DNA of 64,000 nt. Source: an uncultured Verrucomicrobia subdivision 3 bacterium. GTDB lineage: Bacteria > Verrucomicrobiota > Verrucomicrobiia > Limisphaerales > UBA11358. A program made the position numbers and the translations under genes. This document shows positions 45,024-54,557 of the stretch, piece after piece. Position 1 is the stretch's first letter. Every line of letters begins with the position of its first letter. The stretch spans positions 1 through 64,000 of the forward strand of contig CAINLR010000048.1 of assembly GCA_903850425.1 (NCBI GenBank), in the 5' to 3' direction. The notes under the pieces were generated by a model that worked only from the letters and a program-made list of their open reading frames with translations, was not told where the DNA came from and searched no databases.

Positions 45024-46011
45024 AGCCGATCATCAACGCCGCCAAGCTCACGGGGCCCGTGAGCACCAAACCGACGCAGCAGGCCAAACCTCCGACCAGG
45101 ATGAGCAGTCCCGTAATGACGACCAGTCCAAACACCTGCCACCAATGTTTATGCACGCGATTCCAACTGGTCCGCATGGCGGTGCCAAAATCCATCTCCT
45201 TGTCAATAATGAGCGCTTGGGTGAACACCCAATTCACCGTCAGATAGGTCACCGGAATCAAGCAAATGAACAGGAGCGGCAGCGAGCTGACGAGCGCGTT
45301 CATGATTTGCGGCAGCAGATTTTGGACTTCGGTCGGCTGCACCTTTTGCATCTGCGCGAGCAGCGGTTCCAGATTCTTGGCGTTGACATAGGTATAGGGC
45401 ACCATGCACAAACCGGTCACCAAGGTCACAACCAGATTGCCCAAAAAGAGCTGGGAAAAGGACGCCTGAAAGCCGGCGAACATGTCGCTCACCTGCGCGG
45501 GTTGGCCGCGCAGCGTCTTGAGATATACCAAGTTCACCCCGCCCGCCAGCGGTCCCAAAACCACCGCCGTCACCGCCGAGAGAGCGATTTTGAAGCCCGT
45601 GCTGAACCAGGCGGCGGCCATCAGTGACTTCGGAATCACGACCGAGAGCACGGCAGCCAATATACCTGGCAGGAAGCCGGCGATGAGCATCATGACCAGA
45701 AAGGTCACAAACAGAATGCCGAAATGTTCTTTGACCAGATTCCAGCCTTGGGTGAGGCAGCCGACCAGATCGAGTTCGTAATCACGCGCGTTGAAATCGT
45801 CGGCCGATTCCGGCCGCAGGCTCGCGGCGGGTTCGCTGGGGGCGAACGCATCGGCAAAATCAGGAAATTTTTCGAGCGGCCGAAATTCCGTGTCGCCCTC
45901 GGCCTTGACCTGGGAGTGCGCGTTGAGCCGGCCCTCGGCGATCCACTGGCGGAGATCCTCCGCCGAGATGGGGCCGTATTCCTTGCCGTCGCCGCCGATG
46001 ATGGTAAACAT
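44992..46011 (-). CDS. GYF-domain membrane protein
   Basis: A 339-residue protein with an N-terminal GYF_2-type domain (FTIIGGDGKEYGPISAEDLR, then a second beta-strand LNAHSQVKAEGDTEFRPL). Five or six hydrophobic segments follow (about 110-330), similar to DUF4013/Yip1-like membrane regions. GYF_2 domains are common in Verrucomicrobiota and Planctomycetota, and their ligands are unknown. It is encoded after a second GYF protein on the same strand. Confidence 0.83.
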   Translation of the reverse strand: MFTIIGGDGKEYGPISAEDLRQWIAEGRLNAHSQVKAEGDTEFRPLEKFPDFADAFAPSEPAASLRPESADDFNARDYELDLVGCLTQGWNLVKEHFGILFVTFLVMMLIAGFLPGILAAVLSVVIPKSLMAAAWFSTGFKIALSAVTAVVLGPLAGGVNLVYLKTLRGQPAQVSDMFAGFQASFSQLFLGNLVVTLVTGLCMVPYTYVNAKNLEPLLAQMQKVQPTEVQNLLPQIMNALVSSLPLLFICLIPVTYLTVNWVFTQALIIDKEMDFGTAMRTSWNRVHKHWWQVFGLVVITGLLILVGGLACCVGLVLTGPVSLAALMIGYETIFGPKKN

Positions 46012-46047
46012 ATATGACTTGGTGATTTGTCGGTTTGACTTGGTAAA

Positions 46048-46917
46048 TTACGGATCCCAGCGCAGCGTGTTGAGTTGGGCTTCTTGCGTGAACTGGACGC
46101 TGCCGTCGGCAAAGGCCACCACGAACATCCGGCCATGGCGCGGCTGGCTGAGCATCAGTTCCCGGCCGCCGTTGGCATTCCAGCCACCGTCCGCTTCAAA
46201 GAACACCACGGTGCGGGGGTTGACTTGGCTTTCGTCCAGGCCGTCCAGTTTCGCATTGTAGGCGTAATCGCAACGGCGTTCTGAATTGGCGGAGACACAT
46301 TTGAAAACCTTTTCCGAGCCGGCATAAGTTTTGATCGCGTCGCACCACGTCGCAGCGGGCGGGAAATGATTGGTGTTGTCGCCGGAAAACAGCTTCACGG
46401 CCAGGGACAGTTGCCGCTCGTTATTGGAGCAATTGATCTGCTGCGCCTTGCCCTTCGCGCCGGCCAGCGCCGGGAGCAGCAGGGCGGCAAAAATCGGAAT
46501 CATGAGCAGGAACAGGCCGGACACGATGGTGCCGGCCAGCGCCAGGCCGTGCCCGTTCAATTTGCCGCCGCTGTTTTTTACTTTCGCCAGCGCAACGATG
46601 CCCAGGATCAATCCAAACAGCGCGGTGAAGCCGCAGGTGAACAATCCCAAAATGCCCAAGACCAGCGAAGTGATCGCGAGGTGGCTGGTTTTCGGCGTGA
46701 AGGTTGGCCCGGCGGCGGGCAAAGGCGGCGGGGTGGAGGTCTTCGCCACGTCCTGAAACTCTGGAAAGTCGGACAGCACTTTCCATTCGGTCGCGCCTGC
46801 CGTCTTCATCCGGCTCCGCGCGTTGAGCCGACCATCCGTCAGCCACTGGCGCAACTGATCCTCACCGATCGGGCCGTATTCCTTGCCGTCGCTGCCGATG
46901 ATGATGTAGTTGGCCAT
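46048..46917 (-). CDS. GYF-domain protein with pseudopilin-like body
   Basis: A 289-residue protein. A GYF_2 head (IIIGSDGKEYGPIGEDQLR) is followed by a Pro-rich linker and two transmembrane helices (SLVLGILGLFTCGFTALFGL; LFLLMIPIFAALLLPALAG). After the second helix, KGKAQQINCSNNERQLSLAV plus the C-terminal DGSVQF match the body of pseudopilins such as the protein at 17963. It therefore looks like a pilin body attached to a GYF head without a prepilin cleavage site. The frame continues upstream to 46965; the ATG at 46917 (MANYIIIGSDG) is the domain start. Confidence 0.78.
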   Translation of the reverse strand: MANYIIIGSDGKEYGPIGEDQLRQWLTDGRLNARSRMKTAGATEWKVLSDFPEFQDVAKTSTPPPLPAAGPTFTPKTSHLAITSLVLGILGLFTCGFTALFGLILGIVALAKVKNSGGKLNGHGLALAGTIVSGLFLLMIPIFAALLLPALAGAKGKAQQINCSNNERQLSLAVKLFSGDNTNHFPPAATWCDAIKTYAGSEKVFKCVSANSERRCDYAYNAKLDGLDESQVNPRTVVFFEADGGWNANGGRELMLSQPRHGRMFVVAFADGSVQFTQEAQLNTLRWDP

Positions 46918-47009
46918 AAGTGTTTCCGCAGGCATGTTTCTAGTGGATTGGAGCAGCGGGGGCAAGTGATTTGCATTTAAGAAAATCCCTTTTCAGCCGA
47001 TGAACTTAT

Positions 47010-47357
47010 GTGGTCCGCGTCAAATCCGAAGAATTAAAGCCCGGCATGGTGGTCGCCCGCGATGTGAAGAACATTGACGGGATGCTGCTCGTGCCCTCGG
47101 GCTGTGAATTGAGTGAGCGGCAGATTGACATCCTGCAGGCGTGGGGCGTGACCGAAATGGAAATCGAGGCCAGCGAGGAACAAGCCAAGGCCCACGACCC
47201 GCTGGCGCAATTGCCGCCGGGAGTCGCCGCCAAACTCACCGCCGACCTGCGCGCCCGCTTTTGGAACCCGGATGAATTCGGGCCGCTGCCGGCGGAAATT
47301 TTCCGGCTGATGCTGCTGCGGCAGGCCCGCCGCGCACTCGCGCCGCCCAAGCCATGA
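47010..47357 (+). CDS. Small protein of a coupled HDOD operon (GTG start)
   Basis: A 115-residue protein starting with GTG at 47010 (an ATG two bases upstream is out of frame). The first 60 residues (LKPGMVVARDVKNIDGMLLV) resemble the small domain often found before HD-GYP or HDOD proteins. The C-terminal part is helical and less conserved. Its stop overlaps the next ATG as ATGA, so it is translated with the HDOD gene. Confidence 0.75.
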   Translation: MVRVKSEELKPGMVVARDVKNIDGMLLVPSGCELSERQIDILQAWGVTEMEIEASEEQAKAHDPLAQLPPGVAAKLTADLRARFWNPDEFGPLPAEIFRLMLLRQARRALAPPKP

Positions 47358-48223
47358 ACCCACCTTCCATCAAAGCCATGGTCGCGGCCATGCCGCGCAG
47401 TCTGGGTTCCTACGGCCCGGTGTTGCTCGAAATTGAACAGGCTTTGGAATCGCCGCAGTGCAATCTGAACACCATCGGCGACGCCATCCAAAAAGATCCC
47501 GACCTCACCGCGCGCCTGTTGCGGCTGGCGAACAGCCCGTTTTTCGGCTTCGCGAACCGGTTGAGCACCGTGGCTGAAGCGGTGAGCCTGCTCGGCATCC
47601 AGCAAATCCAGGACATGATCGTGGCGTCGAGCGTGCTGGAGCAGTTTAAGGGCGTGCCCGACAACCTGGTCAACAAGGACTCGTTCTGGCGTCACAGCCT
47701 CGCCGTTGGCCTCACCGCGCGGTTACTCGCGATGGAACGACGGTTGCCCAAGCCGGACAAATATTTCGTCGCCGGACTATTGCACGATGTCGGCCGCCTC
47801 GTGTTGCTGGCCCAAGCGACCGAATGGGCGCAGGCTGTTTTTGAATTGTATCAGCACGAAAAAATGCTGCTGCGCGATGCGGAGAAAAAAATTCTCGGCT
47901 ACGACCATCAGCAGATTGCCGCCGAACTGCTGCAAAGCTGGAGTTATCCGTCCGCCCTGGTGCAGGCGGTGGAATTTCATCACGCGCCCGGCCAAAGCGT
48001 CGCCAAGCTGGAGGCCGCAGTTGTCCACGTCGCCGATCACCTGGTGAACGCCATGGCCATCGGCAGTTCCGGCGAACAGTTCATCTCCCCGCTGGACGAA
48101 AAAGCCTGGGCGCTGCTCGGGCTCAACCCCGACATCCTGCCCCGGCTCGTGGAGGCCGTGGATGAGCAAATTCTCGCCGTCGAAGAGGCGTTCCTGAAAA
48201 AGCCAGCCGGGGCCGCGCCATGA
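47354..48223 (+). CDS. HDOD domain protein
   Basis: A 289-residue HDOD-family protein: LEIEQALESPQCNLNTIGDA, LTARLLRLANSPFFGFANR, VAEAVSLLGIQQIQDMIVAS, LLHDVGRLVLLAQA and ILGYDHQQIAAELLQSWSYP. HDOD domains act in signalling, often with two-component or c-di-GMP systems. The start overlaps the upstream stop as ATGA, and the next gene begins with another ATGA overlap, giving a three-gene coupled unit. It is related to the HDOD protein at 16942. Confidence 0.9.
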   Translation: MNPPSIKAMVAAMPRSLGSYGPVLLEIEQALESPQCNLNTIGDAIQKDPDLTARLLRLANSPFFGFANRLSTVAEAVSLLGIQQIQDMIVASSVLEQFKGVPDNLVNKDSFWRHSLAVGLTARLLAMERRLPKPDKYFVAGLLHDVGRLVLLAQATEWAQAVFELYQHEKMLLRDAEKKILGYDHQQIAAELLQSWSYPSALVQAVEFHHAPGQSVAKLEAAVVHVADHLVNAMAIGSSGEQFISPLDEKAWALLGLNPDILPRLVEAVDEQILAVEEAFLKKPAGAAP

Positions 48224-48954
48224 GCGAAACCTTCGATTCGGTCTATCCTGATTTTTTGTGTGCCGGCCTGGAGAAATTGAGCCGGCTCGACGCGCAGCAG
48301 GAACTCCCCGCGCTCTTCGCCGCGCTGGAACACTTCCGCCGCGATCTGCACGAGCAGACCAGCGTCAAAGGCATTCTCACCGTGAGCCAGAGCTACATCG
48401 GCGGCTTGAACCTGTTTTCCAAAGCGGGTTTCTGGACCGTGAATACCAAGGATTTCAGCTTCGACCTTTCGCTCGCGGCCAGTGAAGCCGACGGCGTGGT
48501 GCTGCAAAGCCTGGTGGATGGCCAGGTGAAGGCCGGCCGCTTTGCCTTTGCGCTGCGGCAGGGCACACCGGTTTTTTTCCTGCTCGGCTCCGAGTCCGAT
48601 CCCGAACGCGGCGTGCTCCATTCGCTGGCGATCTCCAGCCAGGTCATGGGCATGTTCTGCGGCCTGCTGCGGCGCGAAGCGGCCCCTTCGCAGGAAGTCG
48701 CCTTCAGTTTGCTCTCCACGCTGCTGGGCGTCTGTGCGGATGCCCTCGCGACCTTGCGCCGCACGCGCCAGCTCACCAGCCAGATCGAGACCCTCCAAAG
48801 CCTGCTCCCCGTCTGTGCCTGGTGCAAAAAAGTCCGCAACGACCGCGGCTACTGGTATCAGATCGAGAAATACATCACCGCCAATTCCAACACGAAGATC
48901 ACCCACGGCATCTGCCCCGAGTGCCAGGATAAATTTCTCAAACCGGCCGAGTGA
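48220..48954 (+). CDS. Signalling protein with a C-terminal Cys-rich motif
   Basis: A 244-residue protein. The N-terminal 190 residues are a mixed alpha/beta region with no clear family, possibly GAF-like. The C-terminus has the motif CAWCKKVRNDRGYWYQIEKY and, after about 15 residues, HGICPECQDKFL. This zinc-ribbon-like pattern is found at the end of many PAS, GAF and receiver proteins. The gene overlaps the HDOD gene by four bases, so it is the third member of the coupled unit and may be the sensor or output partner. Confidence 0.75.
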   Translation: MSETFDSVYPDFLCAGLEKLSRLDAQQELPALFAALEHFRRDLHEQTSVKGILTVSQSYIGGLNLFSKAGFWTVNTKDFSFDLSLAASEADGVVLQSLVDGQVKAGRFAFALRQGTPVFFLLGSESDPERGVLHSLAISSQVMGMFCGLLRREAAPSQEVAFSLLSTLLGVCADALATLRRTRQLTSQIETLQSLLPVCAWCKKVRNDRGYWYQIEKYITANSNTKITHGICPECQDKFLKPAE

Positions 48955-49026
48955 AGGGCAGAGGCTCCAACTTGGTGGCCAAGGTCACGCGGCGATCCGG
49001 CCAGGTTCTCACGTTCGCTCCCAGGC

Positions 49027-52000
49027 TCACGCCCAGGCACAGAGTTGGTTCACAAAATCAGCTGAGCCATCGCGCAGCCAGCCATCGAGCTGGGCTTGAT
49101 CTTTGAGCTGCTGCCCGCGCTGGCGCGGCACCACGGCGTAGCTCGTTTTTATCTCGGGCAACGCCGTCATGTCCACCCACAGTTTTTCGAACTGGCTCAC
49201 GGGGAAAACGTCTTCCTGGCCGTGGCCCCAGCGTTTCTTCACGTCTTTGATGGTGATGTAAGTCGGCATGCGCGCGGCCACCTGACGAACCGCCGCGGCA
49301 ACTTTTTCGGCGGCGGTTAAATCGGTGCGCGCCAAACCAAAAACGGCGAGCAGCTTGTCAATGTTGATCCAGCAGGTGTTGGAATTGTAGTAGCGCAGAT
49401 GAAATTCATCTTCTTCGCGCGGCATGGCTAGGCCTTCGACAAGCCGCACCTGACCGTTCACGCGGGCCAGTCCGCCGCCGCGATCTTCCAATCGGCGCGT
49501 GATGACTTCGAACGTGAAACCGTTGTCCTGCGCAAGATGCAGGCCGAACATCGCCGGGTCGGCGTCCGCGCCGAGCGTGTCAATGTTGTGCAGCATCAGG
49601 TGCTGCAACTGCGGACGCTCGGCGAGCAACTGCGCGAGCGTGCCGTTGCGGAGCAGGTTTGGAATTTCAAACCAGTGGCCCACCGGATGCAGGCATTGGC
49701 CCGGGAGATTATCGGTGTAATCGCCGCCTTCGCCCGCCGCGCGCGCCCAGTTCATGAGCGCGGTGCGCAGGCTCGCGCGGACTTTTTGCTGCTGCTCGTC
49801 GAGTCGTTGTTGCGGCATTTCCTCCCAGAGAAAACGCAGGTCGCGCACCATGGGATTCAGGCGGAGACCGATGGAGCGTCCGGGCGAGAGCCAGAGCGGG
49901 CCGGGATAATTGTAATTTTTTTGCCGGCCTAAAAATTCCTCGGTCGCCGCGTGCGTCAGGTAACTCGTCGTAAACACATGCGGCAGCGCGCAGCCCGCGA
50001 GCTGGCCGATGCGGCGGCTCTTGGCGAGGTGCGTCTCGATGAACGTCCGGTGCGCGCCGGCGAATTTGCAGAACGGATGCAGCGCCTTTACCACGCCCGC
50101 GCCTTGCGTCCAGCGGCTGCCCACGCCGGCGGCCAGCGTGACCACGGCGAGTTCGCCGCGCGCGATGGCAGCGAGACCGGATGCGCGGAATTTCTCTGCG
50201 AGCGGTTCGGTGGCGTTCAACACATCCGTGTCCTGCACGTCCCTGATGTCGGCGCTGGCGGGCAGCCGATTTTGGGCGAGACCGATGCGGCCATTCTTCA
50301 AATCATCGCGGATTTGCTCATGCTGCACGCGGTCAAACCCATTTTGTTCGAGCAAGTCCGCGAGGCTTTGCGGCTTGCCGCTTTGAGCTTTCAGCCGGGG
50401 CAACAAACGGTCGAACAGCGTCTGCATCATACCGGAAAGTTCCGGGTGCGTGCGACACGCCGCGCTGAACTTGTCCAGTTCCGCGCGCTGCGGTTTCGTC
50501 AGCGCCTGCGGGTCGGCGCGCAGCCAGCGCGGAACGTGCAGCGCGTAATAGCCGCGCGGGAGCAGCGCCTCGTCGCCGTGCAGCAGCTCCGCCCAGGTGC
50601 CGCGCTCGTTGATGGCAAAATCATAAACCACCGGCTCCATCGCGAAGGGCAGCGCGTGTTCCAGTTCGCGCTTCGTCTGCGACATGATCTCCTGCAGGCG
50701 CCGTTGCGCCTCGGCCTTCCGCTTCGGCTCAAAAATGAAGCCCATGCCGCCGCCGGCCATGCCGCCGAGCATCCAGAAACCCCAGAAATCTTCGCCGAAT
50801 TCTTTTTGCACCGAGGCGATGAGCGATTCGGTGAACGCATTGCTGGCCCAGGGAATAATGGTCTGCAGCGGCGCGCGAAAATTGCGCGTGGTCAACGCGC
50901 CGACGGCCCGCAAATCACCCGACCGCAACGCCAAAATAATTTCATCGAGCAAGCCGATGGCCTGCTGGCGTCCCGTCCATTCGGTTGCCGAACGAAGCAG
51001 ATATTTTTCCGTCACCATTTCGAGAATCGGCCCGACGTTCTGCGCCATGCCGCCGTGGACAAGCACGAGGCTTTGCTGCAAACGTTCGCGCGTCCCGGCC
51101 GAAACCTCGGTGCGATTCAATATCTGGTGGGTCGGCATGAGGCGGCCCCGGCTGATGCCAAACTCAGGATCGCCTTCGGCCGCCGCCACGCCGCAAATCA
51201 GTTTCATGCCCGGCCACACGCCGCCGGAATCCTGCCAGCCGCCGCCCGAGCCGCCGAGCCATTCGCCCAGCAGCGCGCGGGCGAGCACGAGCCGCCGTTC
51301 TTCTTCCGCGAGTTCACCGGTGAGCGATTTGGCCTGACTGGTGGCTCGCATGCAGACGGAGATCAGTGAGGCGAGCAGGTTGGTCGAGACGGCAAGCCGC
51401 GAGCCTTTCGGAATGTCGTTGACGTGGCTGACCAGTTCCAAACCGCGTCCCGGCCCGACAATCCGTGCGAGTAAATCCGCCAGTTCCAAGCCCGAACCTT
51501 CAATGCCCGGCGGCACGATGCCCGCAGCAATCACCGCCGCTTTCAACAAGCCCAGATAGTCGCGCGCGAAATCAAAAACCTCGGCCAGATTATTAATGTC
51601 CGCCGTCGCGCCGAGATCCACGCTCGTCAGGCGCAAAATGGGTTCGTCAATCACGCGCAAGCACGCTTCGACCGGCGGTTTCGCCGTCTGGTCGCGGCCA
51701 TGCACGCCGAGGTCAATGGACACATTGAGCACGCGCGCGCCTTCGGGAAAATCCATGCCGAGGAAAAAAATGTCGCTCCAGCCGGAATGGCTCAGATCCA
51801 TGCGCACCGGCGTCAGTTCGCGCAGCACGGGATACGTGCCGTCATCGCCGCGCGACAACAATTCCGGTCGCACGCGCAGCGGGTGATCTGCCGGATGCCC
51901 CATGCGAAACATCCATTGGTTGCCGCGCACGGAACGCACGCTGCGCCGCACCTGGTCGGCGAGCGTTTGAAATGCGATGCGTTGATAAACATTGGCGAGA

Positions 52001-52347
52001 GCGCTGGAAATGGCGTCGCTGGGACCGGACGTTTTTTGGACGGTGAGAAATTGTTCCAACGCCTCCTCGAAGCGCCGTTGCAGCAGTTGTTCAAATCCTT
52101 TGAAGGGAATCATGCCATCGGCACCGGCGGGCAATTTTGCCGGCAGATGAAACCGGTGAATCGCATAAAGAAAAAACAAAGCGCGGACGCGTTCGTAAAG
52201 ATTGTCGCTGCGACGGCGGAAGGCGTCCAGTTCCGCGCACGCCGCGAGGAGTTCATCCGCCGAGGCCCGGGCGCAAATCGCGTCCAGCGATTGGTTGCGG
52301 ATGGCTGGATCCGCCGAGGTGATGATTTCGATGAGCGGATGGGCCAT
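49027..52347 (-). CDS. Bifunctional GHMP kinase / sugar-1-phosphate nucleotidyltransferase
   Basis: A 1106-residue protein. The N-terminal two thirds resemble GHMP sugar kinases of the fucokinase type ([52 protein letters not shown]). The C-terminal third is a UDPGP-type nucleotidyltransferase with [14 protein letters not shown] and [14 protein letters not shown]. This recalls the L-fucose kinase/GDP-fucose pyrophosphorylase fusion of some bacteria, but the sugar and nucleotide are not known. The frame begins at 52419; [14 protein letters not shown] at 52347 is the natural start. A second, GalU-like enzyme is encoded just upstream. Confidence 0.8.
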   Translation of the reverse strand: MAHPLIEIITSADPAIRNQSLDAICARASADELLAACAELDAFRRRSDNLYERVRALFFLYAIHRFHLPAKLPAGADGMIPFKGFEQLLQRRFEEALEQFLTVQKTSGPSDAISSALANVYQRIAFQTLADQVRRSVRSVRGNQWMFRMGHPADHPLRVRPELLSRGDDGTYPVLRELTPVRMDLSHSGWSDIFFLGMDFPEGARVLNVSIDLGVHGRDQTAKPPVEACLRVIDEPILRLTSVDLGATADINNLAEVFDFARDYLGLLKAAVIAAGIVPPGIEGSGLELADLLARIVGPGRGLELVSHVNDIPKGSRLAVSTNLLASLISVCMRATSQAKSLTGELAEEERRLVLARALLGEWLGGSGGGWQDSGGVWPGMKLICGVAAAEGDPEFGISRGRLMPTHQILNRTEVSAGTRERLQQSLVLVHGGMAQNVGPILEMVTEKYLLRSATEWTGRQQAIGLLDEIILALRSGDLRAVGALTTRNFRAPLQTIIPWASNAFTESLIASVQKEFGEDFWGFWMLGGMAGGGMGFIFEPKRKAEAQRRLQEIMSQTKRELEHALPFAMEPVVYDFAINERGTWAELLHGDEALLPRGYYALHVPRWLRADPQALTKPQRAELDKFSAACRTHPELSGMMQTLFDRLLPRLKAQSGKPQSLADLLEQNGFDRVQHEQIRDDLKNGRIGLAQNRLPASADIRDVQDTDVLNATEPLAEKFRASGLAAIARGELAVVTLAAGVGSRWTQGAGVVKALHPFCKFAGAHRTFIETHLAKSRRIGQLAGCALPHVFTTSYLTHAATEEFLGRQKNYNYPGPLWLSPGRSIGLRLNPMVRDLRFLWEEMPQQRLDEQQQKVRASLRTALMNWARAAGEGGDYTDNLPGQCLHPVGHWFEIPNLLRNGTLAQLLAERPQLQHLMLHNIDTLGADADPAMFGLHLAQDNGFTFEVITRRLEDRGGGLARVNGQVRLVEGLAMPREEDEFHLRYYNSNTCWINIDKLLAVFGLARTDLTAAEKVAAAVRQVAARMPTYITIKDVKKRWGHGQEDVFPVSQFEKLWVDMTALPEIKTSYAVVPRQRGQQLKDQAQLDGWLRDGSADFVNQLCAWA

Positions 52348-52461
52348 GCGCGTGTCGTAGAATGTTAAGTTAGGTCGCCTCTGCAATACTATTCGTGATA
52401 GCGAAACTGAATTTGCCAATAGAAGTTGGCTCCGGAAATTTATTCAGCCACATAGTCATAA

Positions 52462-52839
52462 TCAAAAATCAACCTCAAGATGCCAGCCAACTCCTTGTTG
52501 TGCCGCCACACCCAAAATGCGCTCGCAGTCTTTTAAGTCCTGAATCGCCGGCTGTGCTTCTGGTCGTGACAGCAAAGCTCTTACAGTCGCCAAACCGTCC
52601 TGTGCGGAAAACTGCTGGAGCGCTGGCAACTCAATTTCGCCAACATCCACTCCCTCGCTGCTCATAAACTCTGCTGCCTGCGCCGGGTCAATGCTGATGA
52701 ACTCTGAAATCGGTCGGACACCAAGCTGCGGTGCTATGACATCCAGAATTTCGGCTGTCCGCGCGAGCAGTTTGCCATCTATCATGATGTCTAAACCGTC
52801 AATCTTGCGCTCAAGAACAATGAAATATGCGGCTCCCAT
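52462..52839 (-). CDS. Small uncharacterised protein
   Basis: A 125-residue soluble protein beginning MGAAYFIVLERKIDGLDIMI with a helical middle and the short end WHLEVDF. It has a lower GC content than its neighbours and lies between the two sugar-nucleotide genes. No family is recognised. The opening resembles small proteins often found in accessory regions, but I cannot assign it. Confidence 0.6.
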   Translation of the reverse strand: MGAAYFIVLERKIDGLDIMIDGKLLARTAEILDVIAPQLGVRPISEFISIDPAQAAEFMSSEGVDVGEIELPALQQFSAQDGLATVRALLSRPEAQPAIQDLKDCERILGVAAQQGVGWHLEVDF

Positions 52840-52856
52840 ATTAATTTATGGTGCTG

Positions 52857-53693
52857 TTAATGAGGTTCCTGGGCGAGCAGTTCGACGAGACCGGCCAGCA
52901 CTTCGGAACGGGCCGGGCTGCTCAAGGCCAGCGCCAGTTGCGCGTGGAGCAGACCGTATTTCAAGCCGACGTCAAACCGGCGGCCTTGTAACTCGCAAGC
53001 CAGATATCGCTCGCGGGTCGCGAGTTTGGCGAGCGTCTGGCTCAAATTGGCCGGCAGACCGGCGGCGACTTCCGCGCCCAGCAACTCCATCACCGCCGGG
53101 GTCAAAACATGCATGCCGAAAAAACACAGATAGTGGCCCGCCCGCAAGCCGGGCACGATGAGGCGTTGTTCCGCGACCGTGGGCGTTGGTTTCTCCAGCA
53201 CTTCGGACACGAGGTAAAGTCCCTTGCGATTCTCTGCGAGCCGTCCGCCCGCCACGCCGTAATACGGCAGCTTGCTTTCATGCGTGGCCTGCACGGCCGA
53301 CACGGCGCAAGCCTCGGCGGCGGCAACCTCGACCAGTTGCCGCGCGCAACTGCGGTTTTCGCGGCTCAAATAGAGATGATCGCCGACGAGCAACAGAAAC
53401 GGCTCGCCGCCGGTGAACGTATGCGCGCTCCACACCGCATGGCCGTAGCCGAGCGACTGGCCCTGTTCCACGAACTGCAGCCGTTTGCCATGGGACCCGG
53501 CGGCGGCGCGAAAAGTTTCGGCGTCACCCGGATGGACCACGACACAAATTTCCTCCGCGCCGGAATTCAGGGCCTCCTCAACAATGATGGCGAGGGCAGT
53601 CTTGGTCTTGCCGTCGCGGTCCACGAGCGTTTGTAAAGGGAGCGTCCGTTGGCTCGGCCCGGCGGCGGTGATGACGGCTTTGCGTATGTCCAT
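52857..53693 (-). CDS. GalU-like nucleotidyltransferase with atypical signature
   Basis: A 278-residue nucleotide-sugar pyrophosphorylase fold. The usual GxGTRxxPxTK signature is replaced by [20 protein letters not shown]; the later motifs [15 protein letters not shown] and GDHLYLS keep the fold and a metal Asp. A PYYGVAGG stretch and [16 protein letters not shown] at the end match UTP-glucose-1-phosphate uridylyltransferases. Activity may be altered. The frame extends to 53810, but [12 protein letters not shown] at 53693 is the conserved start. Confidence 0.8.
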   Translation of the reverse strand: MDIRKAVITAAGPSQRTLPLQTLVDRDGKTKTALAIIVEEALNSGAEEICVVVHPGDAETFRAAAGSHGKRLQFVEQGQSLGYGHAVWSAHTFTGGEPFLLLVGDHLYLSRENRSCARQLVEVAAAEACAVSAVQATHESKLPYYGVAGGRLAENRKGLYLVSEVLEKPTPTVAEQRLIVPGLRAGHYLCFFGMHVLTPAVMELLGAEVAAGLPANLSQTLAKLATRERYLACELQGRRFDVGLKYGLLHAQLALALSSPARSEVLAGLVELLAQEPH

Positions 53694-53909
53694 AGGTTTT
53701 TTCGAGGCGCGGAAATAGTCTGCCATTTGGTCTGCGGCTGGCGACTCAATTTTGAACTCGTCACCCGCCGCACGTTTTTCCTTGGGCCAACCCACTGCTT
53801 TTGACCGCAAGAACCCAGCCCATTGCGAACCGTCGCCGGTCCAAGGAGCTCAGCTCACCAGGTTCAGCTTGAAAAGCCGGGCGGCAAATAATCCGCTGAT
53901 CTTGCGTTG

Positions 53910-53993
53910 TGGTGGGCGAGACAGGACTTGAACCTGCAAGGGTCACCCCACGTGGTCCTAAGCCACGCGCGTCTGCCATTCCGCCACTCGCCC
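53910..53993 (-). tRNA. tRNA-Leu (anticodon UAG)
   Basis: The minus-strand sequence folds as a class II tRNA. The acceptor stem is GGGCGAG/CTCGCCC with discriminator A and an encoded CCA. The anticodon arm is CGTGG-CTTAGGA-CCACG with anticodon TAG, and a long variable arm follows. The T-arm is AGGTTCAAGTCCT. Together these indicate tRNA-Leu reading CUN codons. The gene lies upstream of the GalU-like gene on the same strand. Confidence 0.9.
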
Positions 53994-54120
53994 AAGTCAA
54001 ACCACAAAAACAGCTTGCCTGCTTATTAGCAGCAAACAGGGCCAAGTGAAACAAAATTTCAGGTGAATCACTTTTCCCGCCTGGTGTTGGCACGCGGGCA
54101 AAGCCCGGTCGAATCCGGGC

Positions 54121-54165
54121 AAAAAAAACCGGGTCAAGCAGCCAGAAGATAGCTGAGAGACCCGG
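54121..54165 (-). terminator. Rho-independent terminator on the minus strand
   Basis: CCGGGTC (54129-54135) pairs with GACCCGG (54159-54165), with an inner CAGC/GCTG pair. On the minus strand the stem is followed by eight U residues (54121-54128). This is a textbook intrinsic terminator. It must serve a minus-strand transcript arising between here and about 54340, since the only other minus-strand feature nearby (tRNA-Leu) lies downstream of it. Confidence 0.75.
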
Positions 54166-54330
54166 GGAATTCAGAATTGAGCACAACGTAGGATTACGGA
54201 GAACTCGGATTCCAGTCAGTGCTGGGGACCGGAACCGAAATTGTAAAAGATCAAGTTGCCATCCGGCGGCTACTGCCCCGTGCAACTGTGAATAGTTAAT
54301 CATGCTTTCTTATCAATTGCAAGCCATCTG
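54121..54330 (-). ncRNA. Candidate minus-strand small RNA ending at the terminator
   Basis: The minus strand upstream of the terminator holds two further stems: GTTGC...GCAAC around 54260, and GGTTCCGGTC pairing with GACTGGAATCC around 54205-54235. No coding frame with family resemblance is present. A possible -10 element TATACT/TATTAT lies near 54335-54343. The 5' end is uncertain. Confidence 0.3.
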
Positions 54331-54342
54331 CAAAAGTATAAT
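54317..54342 (+). promoter_or_regulatory. Promoter candidate with perfect TATAAT
   Basis: TATAAT at 54337-54342 is exact, in an otherwise GC-rich region. A weak -35 (TTGCAA, 54317-54322) has a short 14-base spacer. Transcription would start near 54349, just upstream of the structured region. Confidence 0.5.
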
Positions 54343-54348
54343 ACCAGC

Positions 54349-54557
54349 TTACCGATGTTGGATGGTTAATTAGCCGCCGGGGCGGGGCTAGTCCGCTCGT
54401 TTCACTGTGGGTTGCCAGGGTGGGCAAGCCGCCGGTGGCACCTTTGCCGCAGCGGGTTTCCTTCGCGCTGAGAATGGGCTGAGGCAACGAGACCTAGCTA
54501 AAACGCAGGGTTAAAGGGCTTGCCTCCGCACTGCGAAAAATGCGTGAGGCGGCTTTT
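54349..54557 (+). ncRNA. Candidate structured RNA (6S-like layout)
   Basis: The 5' segment AGCCGCC (54372-54378) pairs with GGCGGCT (54548-54554) near the 3' end. Inside, GCTAG (54387-54391) pairs with CTAGC (54494-54498) and CTCGTT (54396-54401) with AACGAG (54486-54491), enclosing a long GC-rich region. End-to-end pairing over about 190 bases and a single long rod recall 6S RNA, and the segment GGGTTAAAGGGCTTGCC is loosely 6S-like. Alternative hairpins compete (54522-54550). Identity is not established. Confidence 0.35.

Noticed and set aside
53761..54303. Minus-strand open frame covering tRNA-Leu
   Set aside because: It includes the tRNA and the terminator and has no family resemblance. 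A real gene would not read through these.
54470..54515. CTGAGA and CGCAGGG sequences resembling a TPP riboswitch
   Set aside because: The conserved ACCTGATCTGGATAAT segment is absent and no thiamine gene follows, so the match is probably chance.
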